Source of the DNA: Pseudomonadota bacterium
Lineage (GTDB): Bacteria > Desulfobacterota > S145-22
NCBI GenBank assembly: GCA_015493505.1
Contig: WGDA01000049.1
Span: 1-43,626 of the forward strand
Length of the DNA: 43,626 bases
Direction: 5' to 3'
Shown in pieces: positions 1 to 9,591 of the stretch. Position 1 is the stretch's first letter. The number at the start of each line of letters is the position of its first letter. The notes below the pieces were generated by a model. The model was not told where the DNA came from. It was given only the letters and a program-made list of their open reading frames with translations, and did no database searches. Made by a program: the position numbers and the translations under genes.

Positions 1-12
1 GCGGGAGCGGTT

Positions 13-1245
13 GTGTTCGCCATTCCCACCAGGCCAGACCCGAAAATCCTGCAAGGGGCCAATGGGCACCTTGTTGCGGAGCCCGTGCGGCATGATGAGC
101 GGGATATCTCATTCGCCAGGGTCCGGGCGGTACCCCCCGGGTCCCCGTATTATAAAAAGTATTACACCCTGCATCCCGAACGGGAGGAATGGGACGCGAA
201 ACGGCGGGAAAAGGGCCTCTTGGGGGAGCCCGGGCGGGTGGACAACCGCTATCGTCCCAATGTGGCCATGATGGAGGCGTCCTTTGACATGCCGAACTAC
301 TTGGGGCCTTTCGCGGACGCCCGCCCCGAGCCGGAAGCCCCCCCCCACCCAATGTCACCTGAAAGGGCGACGGAGATCGTGAAAAACCTCGCCCTGACCC
401 TCGGCGCGGACATGGTTGGAATCTGCAAGGTGAACCCAAACTGGGTTTATTCCCACCGGGGGGAGATATTTTACGATCGCTGGCATGAGTGGGGCAAAGA
501 GATTGACCCGGCAGCACTTCCCCCGTACGCCGTGGTGATGTTGACGGAGATGCGCGAGGATCATGTCTGCGCCGCGCCGCACACCCCTACCGTCGCGGAG
601 AGCGCGAGAAATTACGGCCTGGGGTCTTATATAACCACCGTTCTCGCGCGATGGTTCGCGCACATGGGGTATCGGGGCCTGGCCCAGAACTCCCGGCACT
701 ACGACATCGCCCTCCCTCCCCTGGCGGTGGACGCCGGGCTGGGAGAGGTAGGGCGCCTGGGCTATCTCATCGCCCCGAAATTCGGCGCCCGGGTTCGCAT
801 CTTTGCCGTGTTGACGGACATGCCGCTTGTCCCGGACAAACCCATCTCCATCGGCGTGGATGAATTCTGCAAGGCCTGCAAGAAGTGCGCGGAGTCGTGC
901 CCCTCCCGGTCTATTTTAATGGGGGGCAAGGTGGTTTATAATGGGGCATTGAAATGGAAACTGGACGCGGACAGCTGTTTTGAGTACTGGGCAAAGGTGG
1001 GAACGGACTGCTCCATCTGCATGGCTATTTGCCCGTACAGCCGCCCCAATACCCCCTTGCACCGGGTGGTGCGCTGGTATGTGGCGCGTTCTGTCCTGGC
1101 GCAGCGCTATTTTCCCCTGATCGACAATTTCCTTTACGGGAGAAAATGGCGTCCCAAACCCGTGCCCGCCTGGCTGGATTATTCCCGGGGGAAGGGGGCG
1201 GCCAAAGAAGAATACGGCCTTGGCAACGTAAACGATTTTGGATAA
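13..1245 (+). CDS. Reductive dehalogenase-like (RdhA-type) Fe-S protein; true start may lie upstream of the window
   Basis: 410-aa ORF with two ferredoxin-type motifs near the C-terminus (CKACKKCAESCPSRSI and CSICMAICPYSRP) and RdhA-like text (GEVGRLGYLIAPKFGARVRIFAVLTDMPL). Start is at the window edge. Confidence 0.8.
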   Translation: MFAIPTRPDPKILQGANGHLVAEPVRHDERDISFARVRAVPPGSPYYKKYYTLHPEREEWDAKRREKGLLGEPGRVDNRYRPNVAMMEASFDMPNYLGPFADARPEPEAPPHPMSPERATEIVKNLALTLGADMVGICKVNPNWVYSHRGEIFYDRWHEWGKEIDPAALPPYAVVMLTEMREDHVCAAPHTPTVAESARNYGLGSYITTVLARWFAHMGYRGLAQNSRHYDIALPPLAVDAGLGEVGRLGYLIAPKFGARVRIFAVLTDMPLVPDKPISIGVDEFCKACKKCAESCPSRSILMGGKVVYNGALKWKLDADSCFEYWAKVGTDCSICMAICPYSRPNTPLHRVVRWYVARSVLAQRYFPLIDNFLYGRKWRPKPVPAWLDYSRGKGAAKEEYGLGNVNDFG

Positions 1246-1274
1246 ATGACGTTAAGATAGAAAATGATAACCTG

Positions 1275-2015
1275 ATGGGAGGCGGATTTCACTTGGGAAA
1301 GGGCAAGATGGTGGCTTTTCAGCCGTTGGAAAAAAAGCGCTATTCGGAACAGATCGCGCATGAGATTGAAACAAAGATATTGAACAATGAGCTGCGCCTG
1401 GGGCAGCGGCTTCTTTCAGAGGTAGATCTGGCGAAAGAGTTTCGTGTCAGCCGGACCGTGATACGGGAAGCGCTCCGCCTCCTGGAGGGCCGCGGGTTTG
1501 TCAAGATTAAACGGGGCCCCAAGGGGGGAATCTTCGCCAATGACGGGTTTCACAAGCCCATGAGCGAGGCGCTGGGGCGGCTGGTCGATTCCGGCAAGGT
1601 CAACGCCGGGAACATCTTTGAGTTCAGACTGCTGATCGAGCCGTACGTGGCGGGGGAAGCGGCGAAACGGGCGACCGCCGAGGATATCGAAGAGCTGAAA
1701 ATCCTGCTTGAACTGGCACGGGAAAACATGGATGACAGCAAGGCCCTTCAGAGGATCCGGGGAAAATTTCACATCCAGCTCGCCACCGCCACGGGCAACC
1801 CCGTGCTTCAACTGGTCATGAACGCCCTCATTGAGCTTCTAAGGAAGTATTTCAGTGATTTTCATGAACCGGAGCTCGAAAAACATTTTGTCATTACCCA
1901 TGAAGAGATGCTCCAGGCGATTGTGGATCGGAATCCGAAGCGGGCGCAAGCCCTCATGTCCCGCGACATTATCGAGCTGAGGGACCACGTCCGCGAATCA
2001 GAGAACCGATCGTAG
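1275..2015 (+). CDS. GntR/FadR-family transcriptional regulator
   Basis: N-terminal winged HTH (LLSEVDLAKEFRVSRTVIREALRLLEGRGFVKIKRGPKGG) plus FCD-like helical C-terminus. The ORF-track start (1029) overlaps the upstream gene; ATG 1275 or 1308 is more likely. Confidence 0.85.
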   Translation: MGGGFHLGKGKMVAFQPLEKKRYSEQIAHEIETKILNNELRLGQRLLSEVDLAKEFRVSRTVIREALRLLEGRGFVKIKRGPKGGIFANDGFHKPMSEALGRLVDSGKVNAGNIFEFRLLIEPYVAGEAAKRATAEDIEELKILLELARENMDDSKALQRIRGKFHIQLATATGNPVLQLVMNALIELLRKYFSDFHEPELEKHFVITHEEMLQAIVDRNPKRAQALMSRDIIELRDHVRESENRS

Positions 2016-2072
2016 GATTCCCAAACACAGCCAGATACGCGTGGGGTTCGCCGGTGAGGTAGCAGGATCTGC

Positions 2073-3509
2073 TTAAAAGAGGGGAGAAAACACCCGGCAG
2101 ATATCCTCGGAGAAGGCGCGCAGTTTGCCTTTTTTGGCCATCTCCCCCGCGGATACTTCCCTGCAGTGCCTCATGATTCTTTTGATGACCGACGTGACCT
2201 TGCTGATACTGTCCGAGTCGTAGAGGAAGCTCGCGATTTCGAAATTGAGGTGAAAGCTCCGAATGTCCATGTTGGCCGATCCCACCACGGCGATTTCATG
2301 ATCGATGGAGAAGAGTTTGGCATGCAGCATCCCGGGCTGATAAAAAAAGAAACGCACGCCGGCGCGGATGAGGTCGTCGAGATACGAGTGCCCCGCCAGG
2401 TCGACGAGCGGATGATTCGATTTTTCCGGCAGGATGATGCGGACGTCACAGCCCATGCGCGCCGCCAGCGCAAGCGATTCGGAAAGGGCGTCGTCCGGAA
2501 CAAAGTACGGGGTCACGACCCAGATGCGCTCCCTGGAGCGGTTCAGGGCCGCCAGAATCCCGGAATAGAGGGGCCGTTCCGGCACGTCCGGGCCATCCCC
2601 CACCACCTGCACGATGCTTTGCCGGGGGGCCACCCGCGCGTCCGGCGGGAGCGGGTGGGGGGCCATGGCATCGTCTATCACTTCATGGGTGCTGAATTTC
2701 CAGTCCTGCCAGAAAATCCGGCGCACGTCTTCAGCCCCGGAACCGGTAATAATCATGGAGACATCCTTCCACCGGTCCTTGTAAGGCGTGGGTCCCATGT
2801 ATTCACGGGCGAGGTTCATTCCCCCCACGAGGGCGGACTGCCCATCCACCACGGTCAGCTTTCGATGGTTCCTCAGGTTGGCGGACCAGCGTCTGCGGAT
2901 GGGGAGGATGGGGAGGAAAACGCCCACCTTGCCTCCCGCGTTTCGAATGGGGTCGACAAAACGGCCGCTGGTGCGCATGGAACCCAGGGCGTCCAGAAGC
3001 AGGCGCACCTGCACCCCTTCCCGCGCCTTTTGAGCGAGCAGTTCGACCAGGGACCGGCCCACCTCGTCGGCGCCCAGGATAAAGGTGGCGACCTCCACGG
3101 AGTGACGCGATTTTTCAATCATCCCGAAAAGGGCCGCGTACGCCTCGGTGCCATCGTCGATGAGGCGAATGGCATTTTCGCCTCTCGGAGTGAAAAGGCT
3201 GGTGCGCGTCATCAAATGGGCGATTTTACGGCTGTTTTCCGGAAGCCTTTCGAGGATGGGTGTCGCCTGGGAAGGGTCTTCCCGGGGGATACGCCAGTCT
3301 TTCTGGCTGCTGACCTTTTTAATCCGCCTGCCTCCGATGAGGAAGTACAGGGGAACTCCCAGAAAGGGGACCAGTCCGATGACCAGGACCCAGGCAACGG
3401 TGGCACCGGGATGGCGCCGCTCCAGGAGGATGCGCGGGATGAGCAGGATCGCCAGGAGATACCCGATAATTTCAAGAGAGTGGGCGAAAAGCCATTGCGT
3501 GGCGCTCAT
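2073..3509 (-). CDS. cls: Cardiolipin synthase (phospholipase D family)
   Basis: Two N-terminal TM segments and two HKD motifs (NHRKLTVVDGQSALVGGMN; HAKLFSIDHEIAVVGSANMD). Confidence 0.92.
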   Translation of the reverse strand: MSATQWLFAHSLEIIGYLLAILLIPRILLERRHPGATVAWVLVIGLVPFLGVPLYFLIGGRRIKKVSSQKDWRIPREDPSQATPILERLPENSRKIAHLMTRTSLFTPRGENAIRLIDDGTEAYAALFGMIEKSRHSVEVATFILGADEVGRSLVELLAQKAREGVQVRLLLDALGSMRTSGRFVDPIRNAGGKVGVFLPILPIRRRWSANLRNHRKLTVVDGQSALVGGMNLAREYMGPTPYKDRWKDVSMIITGSGAEDVRRIFWQDWKFSTHEVIDDAMAPHPLPPDARVAPRQSIVQVVGDGPDVPERPLYSGILAALNRSRERIWVVTPYFVPDDALSESLALAARMGCDVRIILPEKSNHPLVDLAGHSYLDDLIRAGVRFFFYQPGMLHAKLFSIDHEIAVVGSANMDIRSFHLNFEIASFLYDSDSISKVTSVIKRIMRHCREVSAGEMAKKGKLRAFSEDICRVFSPLF

Positions 3510-3908
3510 ATCTCTCCCTGGGAAGGGTGTTCTTTCAAATCAGGCGTCATGTTCGTGTGTTCCTTGCCGGTTTCAACATGGTTTGCCCTCTTTATCATAT
3601 TTCCAGGAGAGATACCACGCGGCCCTTTTCCCGTTTCACGGCCCTGGGGAAGGGAAAAGAGGCCGGAAAGCCCTCCCCAGTTTCCTGAATCGGCAAAGCG
3701 CCTTGACATTGGTTTCCATATTTATTATTTTCAAAAACAGCATCGTAGAAACTTGTACTTCACAGTTAAAGAAAGGCGAAGGTTGAGCCTATATAAAACA
3801 AAGGCAAAGAAAATTTTATAACAGAAAGGGAATATGTATATACTATAAGAATCCTAACCGATATGCTTCCTAACTTCCTAATTCTTTTGGAGGTGTCAAA
3901 ACCAGGGT

Positions 3909-6900
3909 ATGAAACAGTCTTTAAAAACCCCCGGAAGCGTCGGTGAGCTGCTGTGCGACCACTCGCCGGACGCGGTGTTAATCATTGACGAAAGTGGCAA
4001 GATTCTCCACGCGAACCCGTCGGCTCACTGTCTGTTTGACGAATCCGAGAGCGGGTTACAGGGCAAGGCATTCCGTGAACTGCTCCGGTACGAAACGGAG
4101 TGGCACGCCTTTCTCAATTTCATGCAAAGCTCCGGAGACACCCTCCGCCTTTACGAGATTGAAATGGTTCGGAAGGGCAGGCGTTCTTTGTTCGCCGATG
4201 TCTCCCTGGCTGCGCTGAAAATGGAAGGAACACGTGTCGCTGCCGTTTTCATCCGGGACGTGACGGACCTGCACGTCCTGATGGCGAAGTGGAAAAAGGG
4301 CGAAATGCTGCTCAATGACGTCTTCAACGCCATCGAGGATGGCATCTCCCTGCTCGACAAGGACCTTACGATTGTCCGGACCAATGCTTGGCTGGAAAGG
4401 ATGTACGAGCGGCATCTCCCATTGGTGGGAAAAAAGTGTTACGCGGTGTATCAGGACCGCTCCGCACCCTGTCCCTGGTGCCCCTCATTGAGGGCGATGG
4501 AGGAGGGGGTCCGTCACGCGGAAGTTGTGCCCTACCCAACGGAAGCGGCTCCCACGGGATGGCTGGAGGTGTTCGCCTTTCCCATGCGGGATGCAAAGGG
4601 GCAAATCTCCGGCGTCGTGGTGTATGTGAAGGATATTACCGAGCGGAAAAAACTGGAAGCGCATCTGATTGAAAGTGAGGAGAAGTACCGCCTCTTTTTC
4701 GAATCCCTGCAGGTTTGCACCTACCGGACCACGCGGGAAGGTAAGGTCCTGGATATGAATCGGGCGTGCGCCAGGCTGTTTGGGTGCCCCCAGGAAAAAC
4801 TCCGGGACCTGGATATCTCAGAGGTTTATGAAAATCCCAAAGACCGGAAACGCTTCCTCAGCGAGATAAAAAAACGGGGCTTTCTCATCGATTATCCCGT
4901 ACGTTTGAAACGCCTGGACGGCACTTCAAGGTCCTGTCGGATCACGGCGGTACAGATTTACGACAGGGCGGGAAAGGTCGTCGGCCAGCAGGGAATCATT
5001 CAGGATGTAACTGAGCAAGAGAGCCTTCAAAAGGCCCTCAGGGAAAGCGAAGAGAAATACCGAAGGTTTTTTGAAAACCCGGCCATCTGCGCGTATATTA
5101 CCGCCAAGGATGGAAAGATTATCGAGGTCAATGATGCGACAGTTAACCTGTTGGGATACAAGCGCGGAGACTTGAAAAAATATAGCGCTATTGAGATGTA
5201 CGCGGATCCCGCAGAACGGGATAACGTGATTCGCGAACTGGAAAAAAAGGGAAGTGTTGAAAACTTCCCAGTCCATTTAAGGCGCAAAGATGGAAGAATT
5301 CTGTCTTGTTTGTTGACAACCACGGTGATTGTCGATGGGCATGGCAACATCACGGGATTTCAAGGCATTGTCCAGGATGTCACGGAGCGGGAAGAGAGGG
5401 AGAAAGAGGTTCGCCGGCTTTATACCCTTCTCAATCAAACGGACGCCGAGGTGATGATTACTGATCTCAATGGGACCATCGAATACGTCAACACCGCCTT
5501 CGAACGGATTACCGGATATACCGCGGCGGAGGTCCGGGGCCAGAACTCGAGGATTCTCAAGAGTGGAAAACACGACAAGGCCTTTTACAAACACCTGTGG
5601 GATACCATCACTGGCGGGAAGCCGTGGCATGGCCGTTTCGTCAACAAGCGAAAGGATGGAACCTTTTATCATGAGGACGCCGCCATCTTCCCAGTTTTTG
5701 ATGAGAAGGGGTCGATTATTAATTATGCCGCCATCAAGCGGGATATCACACGGGAGGTCGCCCTGGAGGAGCAGCTCCAGCAGGCGGCCAAGCTGGAGGC
5801 GATTGGCCAGTTGGTAGGCGGCATCGCCCACGATTTCAACAATATCCTCACCTCCATTCAGGGTTTTACGGAACTCGCCCTGTCCAAAATCACGCCCCAG
5901 GACACCCTGTGGAACGAATTGACGGAGATCCGGTCGTCCGCCAAGCAGGCCTCCCGCATCACGCAACAGCTTCTCGGTTTCAGCCGAAAACAGATGATTT
6001 CCCCCAGGCCCGTTTCCGGCAACCAGATCGTGCGGGAAATGCGCACGCTGCTCCAGCGGTATATTGGCGAGGATATCCAGTTAATGATGACCCTGACGTC
6101 CAAACGGGATGTCATTATCGCTGACCGCGGACAAATTGAACAGTGCCTGTTGAACTTGGTCATCAACGCGCGGGACGCCATCCTCGCAAAGGGAAAGAAA
6201 ACCAGGAAACGGGTGGTAACCATCGAAACGGATGTGGTGGCCATTGGGGATAAATACCTGGAGTCCCATATCGGGCTGGAGAAGGGGGACTATTTCGTTA
6301 TCTCCGTGAGTGACACGGGCATCGGGATGGATAAAGAGACCTTGAGGAAAATCTTTGATCCCTTTTTCACCACCAAACCGGAGGGCAAGGGGACCGGGTT
6401 GGGGTGCTCGACCGTCTTTGGCATCGTGAAGCAGAACCGGGGAGTGGTTCACGCGTACAGCGAGCCGGGGGTAGGCACCACCATCAAGATTTACTGGCCC
6501 CTTGCCGCGAAGGGCACGGTTGTGGAAAAGAAGGAAGATGAATCGGCGCAGGTCCCCATGTTTGGACAGGAAACCATTTTAATTGTGGAGGATGACGCGT
6601 CCATCCGCAGGCTCGTGAAACAGGCCCTGGAGATGGCCGGTTACCGGGTGTTCGAGGCGGAGAGCGGGGCGCAGGCCCTGAAGCTGTTCAAAGAAAAAGA
6701 GCTGTCGGTCGATTTGCTTTTCACGGACATTATCATGACGGGGATGACGGGGGACGAGCTGGCGAAGATTCTCCAGAAAAAGATGCCCTCCCTCAAGGTG
6801 CTCTTCTCCTCTGGCTACACCGAAAACCACATTTTCCAGAATGGTATCCTGAAGCCAGGGAAAAATTTTCTCCACAAGCCCTATGCGATTCGGGACCTGT

Positions 6901-6962
6901 TGCGAAAGATTCGTGAGGTGCTGGATAGGGATGAGGGGGAAGGGCCCAGCCCTAAAACCTGA
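3909..6962 (+). CDS. Multi-PAS hybrid sensor histidine kinase with C-terminal receiver domain
   Basis: Repeated PAS/PAC text (DVTERE, ITGYTAAEVRGQNSRIL), H-box GGIAHDFNNILTSIQGF, N and G boxes (NLVINARDAI, DTGIGM, GKGTGLG), REC domain (ILIVEDDASIRRLV...LLFTDIIM...HKPY). No obvious TM segments. Confidence 0.93.
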   Translation: MKQSLKTPGSVGELLCDHSPDAVLIIDESGKILHANPSAHCLFDESESGLQGKAFRELLRYETEWHAFLNFMQSSGDTLRLYEIEMVRKGRRSLFADVSLAALKMEGTRVAAVFIRDVTDLHVLMAKWKKGEMLLNDVFNAIEDGISLLDKDLTIVRTNAWLERMYERHLPLVGKKCYAVYQDRSAPCPWCPSLRAMEEGVRHAEVVPYPTEAAPTGWLEVFAFPMRDAKGQISGVVVYVKDITERKKLEAHLIESEEKYRLFFESLQVCTYRTTREGKVLDMNRACARLFGCPQEKLRDLDISEVYENPKDRKRFLSEIKKRGFLIDYPVRLKRLDGTSRSCRITAVQIYDRAGKVVGQQGIIQDVTEQESLQKALRESEEKYRRFFENPAICAYITAKDGKIIEVNDATVNLLGYKRGDLKKYSAIEMYADPAERDNVIRELEKKGSVENFPVHLRRKDGRILSCLLTTTVIVDGHGNITGFQGIVQDVTEREEREKEVRRLYTLLNQTDAEVMITDLNGTIEYVNTAFERITGYTAAEVRGQNSRILKSGKHDKAFYKHLWDTITGGKPWHGRFVNKRKDGTFYHEDAAIFPVFDEKGSIINYAAIKRDITREVALEEQLQQAAKLEAIGQLVGGIAHDFNNILTSIQGFTELALSKITPQDTLWNELTEIRSSAKQASRITQQLLGFSRKQMISPRPVSGNQIVREMRTLLQRYIGEDIQLMMTLTSKRDVIIADRGQIEQCLLNLVINARDAILAKGKKTRKRVVTIETDVVAIGDKYLESHIGLEKGDYFVISVSDTGIGMDKETLRKIFDPFFTTKPEGKGTGLGCSTVFGIVKQNRGVVHAYSEPGVGTTIKIYWPLAAKGTVVEKKEDESAQVPMFGQETILIVEDDASIRRLVKQALEMAGYRVFEAESGAQALKLFKEKELSVDLLFTDIIMTGMTGDELAKILQKKMPSLKVLFSSGYTENHIFQNGILKPGKNFLHKPYAIRDLLRKIREVLDRDEGEGPSPKT

Positions 6963-7085
6963 GCGAACGCTGATTCAGCAGACAGGCATTCATCGGTTTT
7001 AGGGCCCGGCAGGTGGAAGGCCCAGGCCTAAAACCTGAACGGGCACTGACTCAACGGGCAGGTATTCATTGGTTTTAGGGCCCGG
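6942..7085. repeat. Two tandem copies (76-bp period) of an imperfect palindrome with cctaaaacc / ggttttagg arms
   Basis: Copy 1 6945-7009 and copy 2 7021-7085 share cccag-cctaaaacctga ... ggttttagggcccgg. By eye about 10 mismatches over 65 aligned positions. Confidence 0.85.
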
Positions 7086-7132
7086 TTCGTTTCACGGAAG
7101 TACCTGGCATCTGGGTCAGTTTTGTTCCCGCC

Positions 7133-7903
7133 TCATCGCGTGTGCCGCGCGAGAAACTCCAAAAGATGGTGGGTATAGGCTTCAGGTTGCTGTTCGTAGG
7201 TGTTATGCCCGCACTTGGGCAGGACGGCCAGTTCCCCCCGCGCCAGGTGCCGGTAAAATGCCACCCCCTGCTCGACCGGGAAGAGAAAGCTGCGGTCCGG
7301 ATAGAGGACCAGGGAAGGGCACGAAACCTGTTTCAGTTGTGGCCGCAAGTCAAAGAAATCCCGGCCATACGCCCCGCCGTACCTGCAGAACTGATGATAA
7401 AACCGTTCCGCGTACGATTCCCCGTGCCATTTCATCATTTTCTTCTGAAGCGCTGGGTCCAGCTCGGAAAAATTCCTGGGGAATTTGGCGGCGTTGAACG
7501 TTTCCATCGGGACTTCGCTGAAACACTGCGTGCTGGAGGTTGTGAGCGTAAGGACGCGTTCGGGATAGGCGGCGCTGAAATCGACCGCTATCACGCCACC
7601 CTCGCACTGGCCGACGAGATGAAAGGTTTCCAGGCCGAGGGTGTCCGCCAACTGGCGAAGCTCCGCCACGCTGTCCGGGCGATAGCGTTCACTGGTATAG
7701 AAGGGGGAAAAATCCCGCTTTTCCGATTTTCCGAACCCACGCCGGTCATACAGAACGACCTGATACCCTTGAGACACCAGGCCGGGAGCAATAGCGTCCC
7801 ACATCCTGACGCACCCGAACCCGTGGTGCAGAAGGATTATGGGAATCCCCTCCCCGTGAATTTCATAATAACAATCAACGCCATTGAGTGTCATCATCGC
7901 CAT
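7133..7903 (-). CDS. Alpha/beta hydrolase
   Basis: HHGFGCVRMWDAIAPGLVSQGYQVVLYDRRGFGKS, nucleophile-elbow-like VGQCEGGV, C-terminal CGHNTYEQQPEAYTHHLLEFL. Confidence 0.9.
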   Translation of the reverse strand: MAMMTLNGVDCYYEIHGEGIPIILLHHGFGCVRMWDAIAPGLVSQGYQVVLYDRRGFGKSEKRDFSPFYTSERYRPDSVAELRQLADTLGLETFHLVGQCEGGVIAVDFSAAYPERVLTLTTSSTQCFSEVPMETFNAAKFPRNFSELDPALQKKMMKWHGESYAERFYHQFCRYGGAYGRDFFDLRPQLKQVSCPSLVLYPDRSFLFPVEQGVAFYRHLARGELAVLPKCGHNTYEQQPEAYTHHLLEFLARHTR

Positions 7904-9342
7904 GGTTTGTCTCCCTGTAGCTTATCGTGAATCTCCCGCTGTTTTCTACCCAATTTTCCGCTTTTATAGAGGTTGGCAAAGGCGCGTGCCGCCCGTTCCG
8001 GCGTGGGGTAATTGACAATCGCTCCCCTTTCTTCCAGGTCATAAACCTCGGAGTCCCAGATTCCCTCCGGGGCGAGGATACAGGTTATGACCGGTTTCCG
8101 CTGGTGCCACCGCAAAAGGGTTTCCCGCATGCCTTCCACGATAGCCGCGTTGGCGGAGGCAAACATGGTAAGCAACAGGACCCCATCCACCCCGGGGTCC
8201 TCCATGACGGCGCGGATGAGACGGCTCAGGGCGTCCGCGTTGTACCACGCGGGCCCCATGTCCACGGGATTGGTCCTGAGGGCCAGCGGAGGCAGGCAGG
8301 CGTTGACCTGGGCCTGTGTTTCCGCCCTGAAGGTGGCCAGCGCGAGCCCCACCTCGGCGCAGGTGTCCGTTGCCGCAATCCCGGGCCCGGCCTGGGCGGA
8401 CAGAACAGACACGCGATTTCCAGCCGGAAAAGGGCACCGGTCCAGTGCCTTGGCGGTATCCAGCAGCTCTTCCGCGCTGTCGACGGTGAGAACTCCCGAT
8501 TGCCGGAAGGCGCCCAAATACACCTCATGGTTCCCCGCCAGCGAGCCTGTGTGAGAGAGGGAGGCCCGGTCTCCCATGCGGGAGCGCCCTGTCTTGTAAA
8601 CAACCACCCGCTTCTTCTTTCCCAGTCCCCGAAGGGCGGCCATCATTCGCTTTGGGGTGTCGACCCCCTCCACGTAACACATCAGGACCCGGGTCGCGTC
8701 GTCTTCGGCGAGGTGTGAAAAGGCCTCTGGAAAATCGATGTTCAGGCGGTTTCCCAGGCCGATAATCTTGCTGAACCCCACATTTTCGCGCATGGCGAGG
8801 AAGGAGAGGAGGTGGGCGATGCCGCCACTCTGGCTGACGCAGGCGATCCCTCCCCGGGGGTTTTGTGAAAACTCGGGCGTGAAGGTCGCGTTCAGGTGGG
8901 TGGCGTAATTAACGATGCCAAAGGTGTTGGGGCCGATGACGGGAACCGCCGCCTTGTCCGCGATGGCTTTGATTTCATCATGCAGGCGGGACCCGTTCGG
9001 GTCTTCTATCTCCCTGAACCCCGCGGTGATGAGGACGATACCCCCGGCTTTCGTCTCCGCACACGCCCTGAAGACATCCGGTACGTGGGGCGCCGGGACC
9101 ACGACGATAACCAGGTCGGCTGTCTGATGGATCTCGTGGAGTGACGGCAGGGTCGGTATCCCGAAAATCTCCCTGCCTTTGGGATTGATGGGGAGAATGT
9201 TGCCCGCGAATCCCCCCGTTACGAGGCTTTTCATCACATGGAAGCCCAGTTTCGAAGGGTTGTTCGAGGCACCCACCACCGCCACCGTTTCAGGGTTGAA
9301 AAGGCGATGAAGGTTTTTCTCTTTCGCGTTCATGTATTTCAC
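7894..9342 (-). CDS. CoA-binding protein / ADP-forming acyl-CoA synthetase alpha-type
   Basis: LFNPETVAVVGASNNPSKLGFHVMKSL, CVSQSGG, SHTGSLAGNHEVYLGAFRQSGV. Its 3' end overlaps the start of the hydrolase gene by about 10 nt. Confidence 0.9.
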   Translation of the reverse strand: MKYMNAKEKNLHRLFNPETVAVVGASNNPSKLGFHVMKSLVTGGFAGNILPINPKGREIFGIPTLPSLHEIHQTADLVIVVVPAPHVPDVFRACAETKAGGIVLITAGFREIEDPNGSRLHDEIKAIADKAAVPVIGPNTFGIVNYATHLNATFTPEFSQNPRGGIACVSQSGGIAHLLSFLAMRENVGFSKIIGLGNRLNIDFPEAFSHLAEDDATRVLMCYVEGVDTPKRMMAALRGLGKKKRVVVYKTGRSRMGDRASLSHTGSLAGNHEVYLGAFRQSGVLTVDSAEELLDTAKALDRCPFPAGNRVSVLSAQAGPGIAATDTCAEVGLALATFRAETQAQVNACLPPLALRTNPVDMGPAWYNADALSRLIRAVMEDPGVDGVLLLTMFASANAAIVEGMRETLLRWHQRKPVITCILAPEGIWDSEVYDLEERGAIVNYPTPERAARAFANLYKSGKLGRKQREIHDKLQGDKPWR

Positions 9343-9591
9343 GCCTCCCCTTTCATTTCGTTTGCGCCGGGGTGGGCCTTTTGAGGAACGAAGCGCATTC
9401 CTCCTTGGGAGTCCCCAGGATCACGATTCGGCCAGCTTCGTGGGGCCCGTGGGTTTTCATCGAAGCCATCTTACCCGCGTGGGGACAAAAAGTCAAAAAA
9501 TAAATATCATTTGTTTAATACGTCTAACCTTTAAACCTTCTTGTGTTTCGCCCCTGAATATATTACATTCAAAGGCATCATACGGGAGGGC

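Noticed and set aside
2166-3821. 551-aa plus-strand ORF
   Set aside because: Antisense to the clear cardiolipin synthase gene; composition typical of shadow ORFs in GC-rich DNA.
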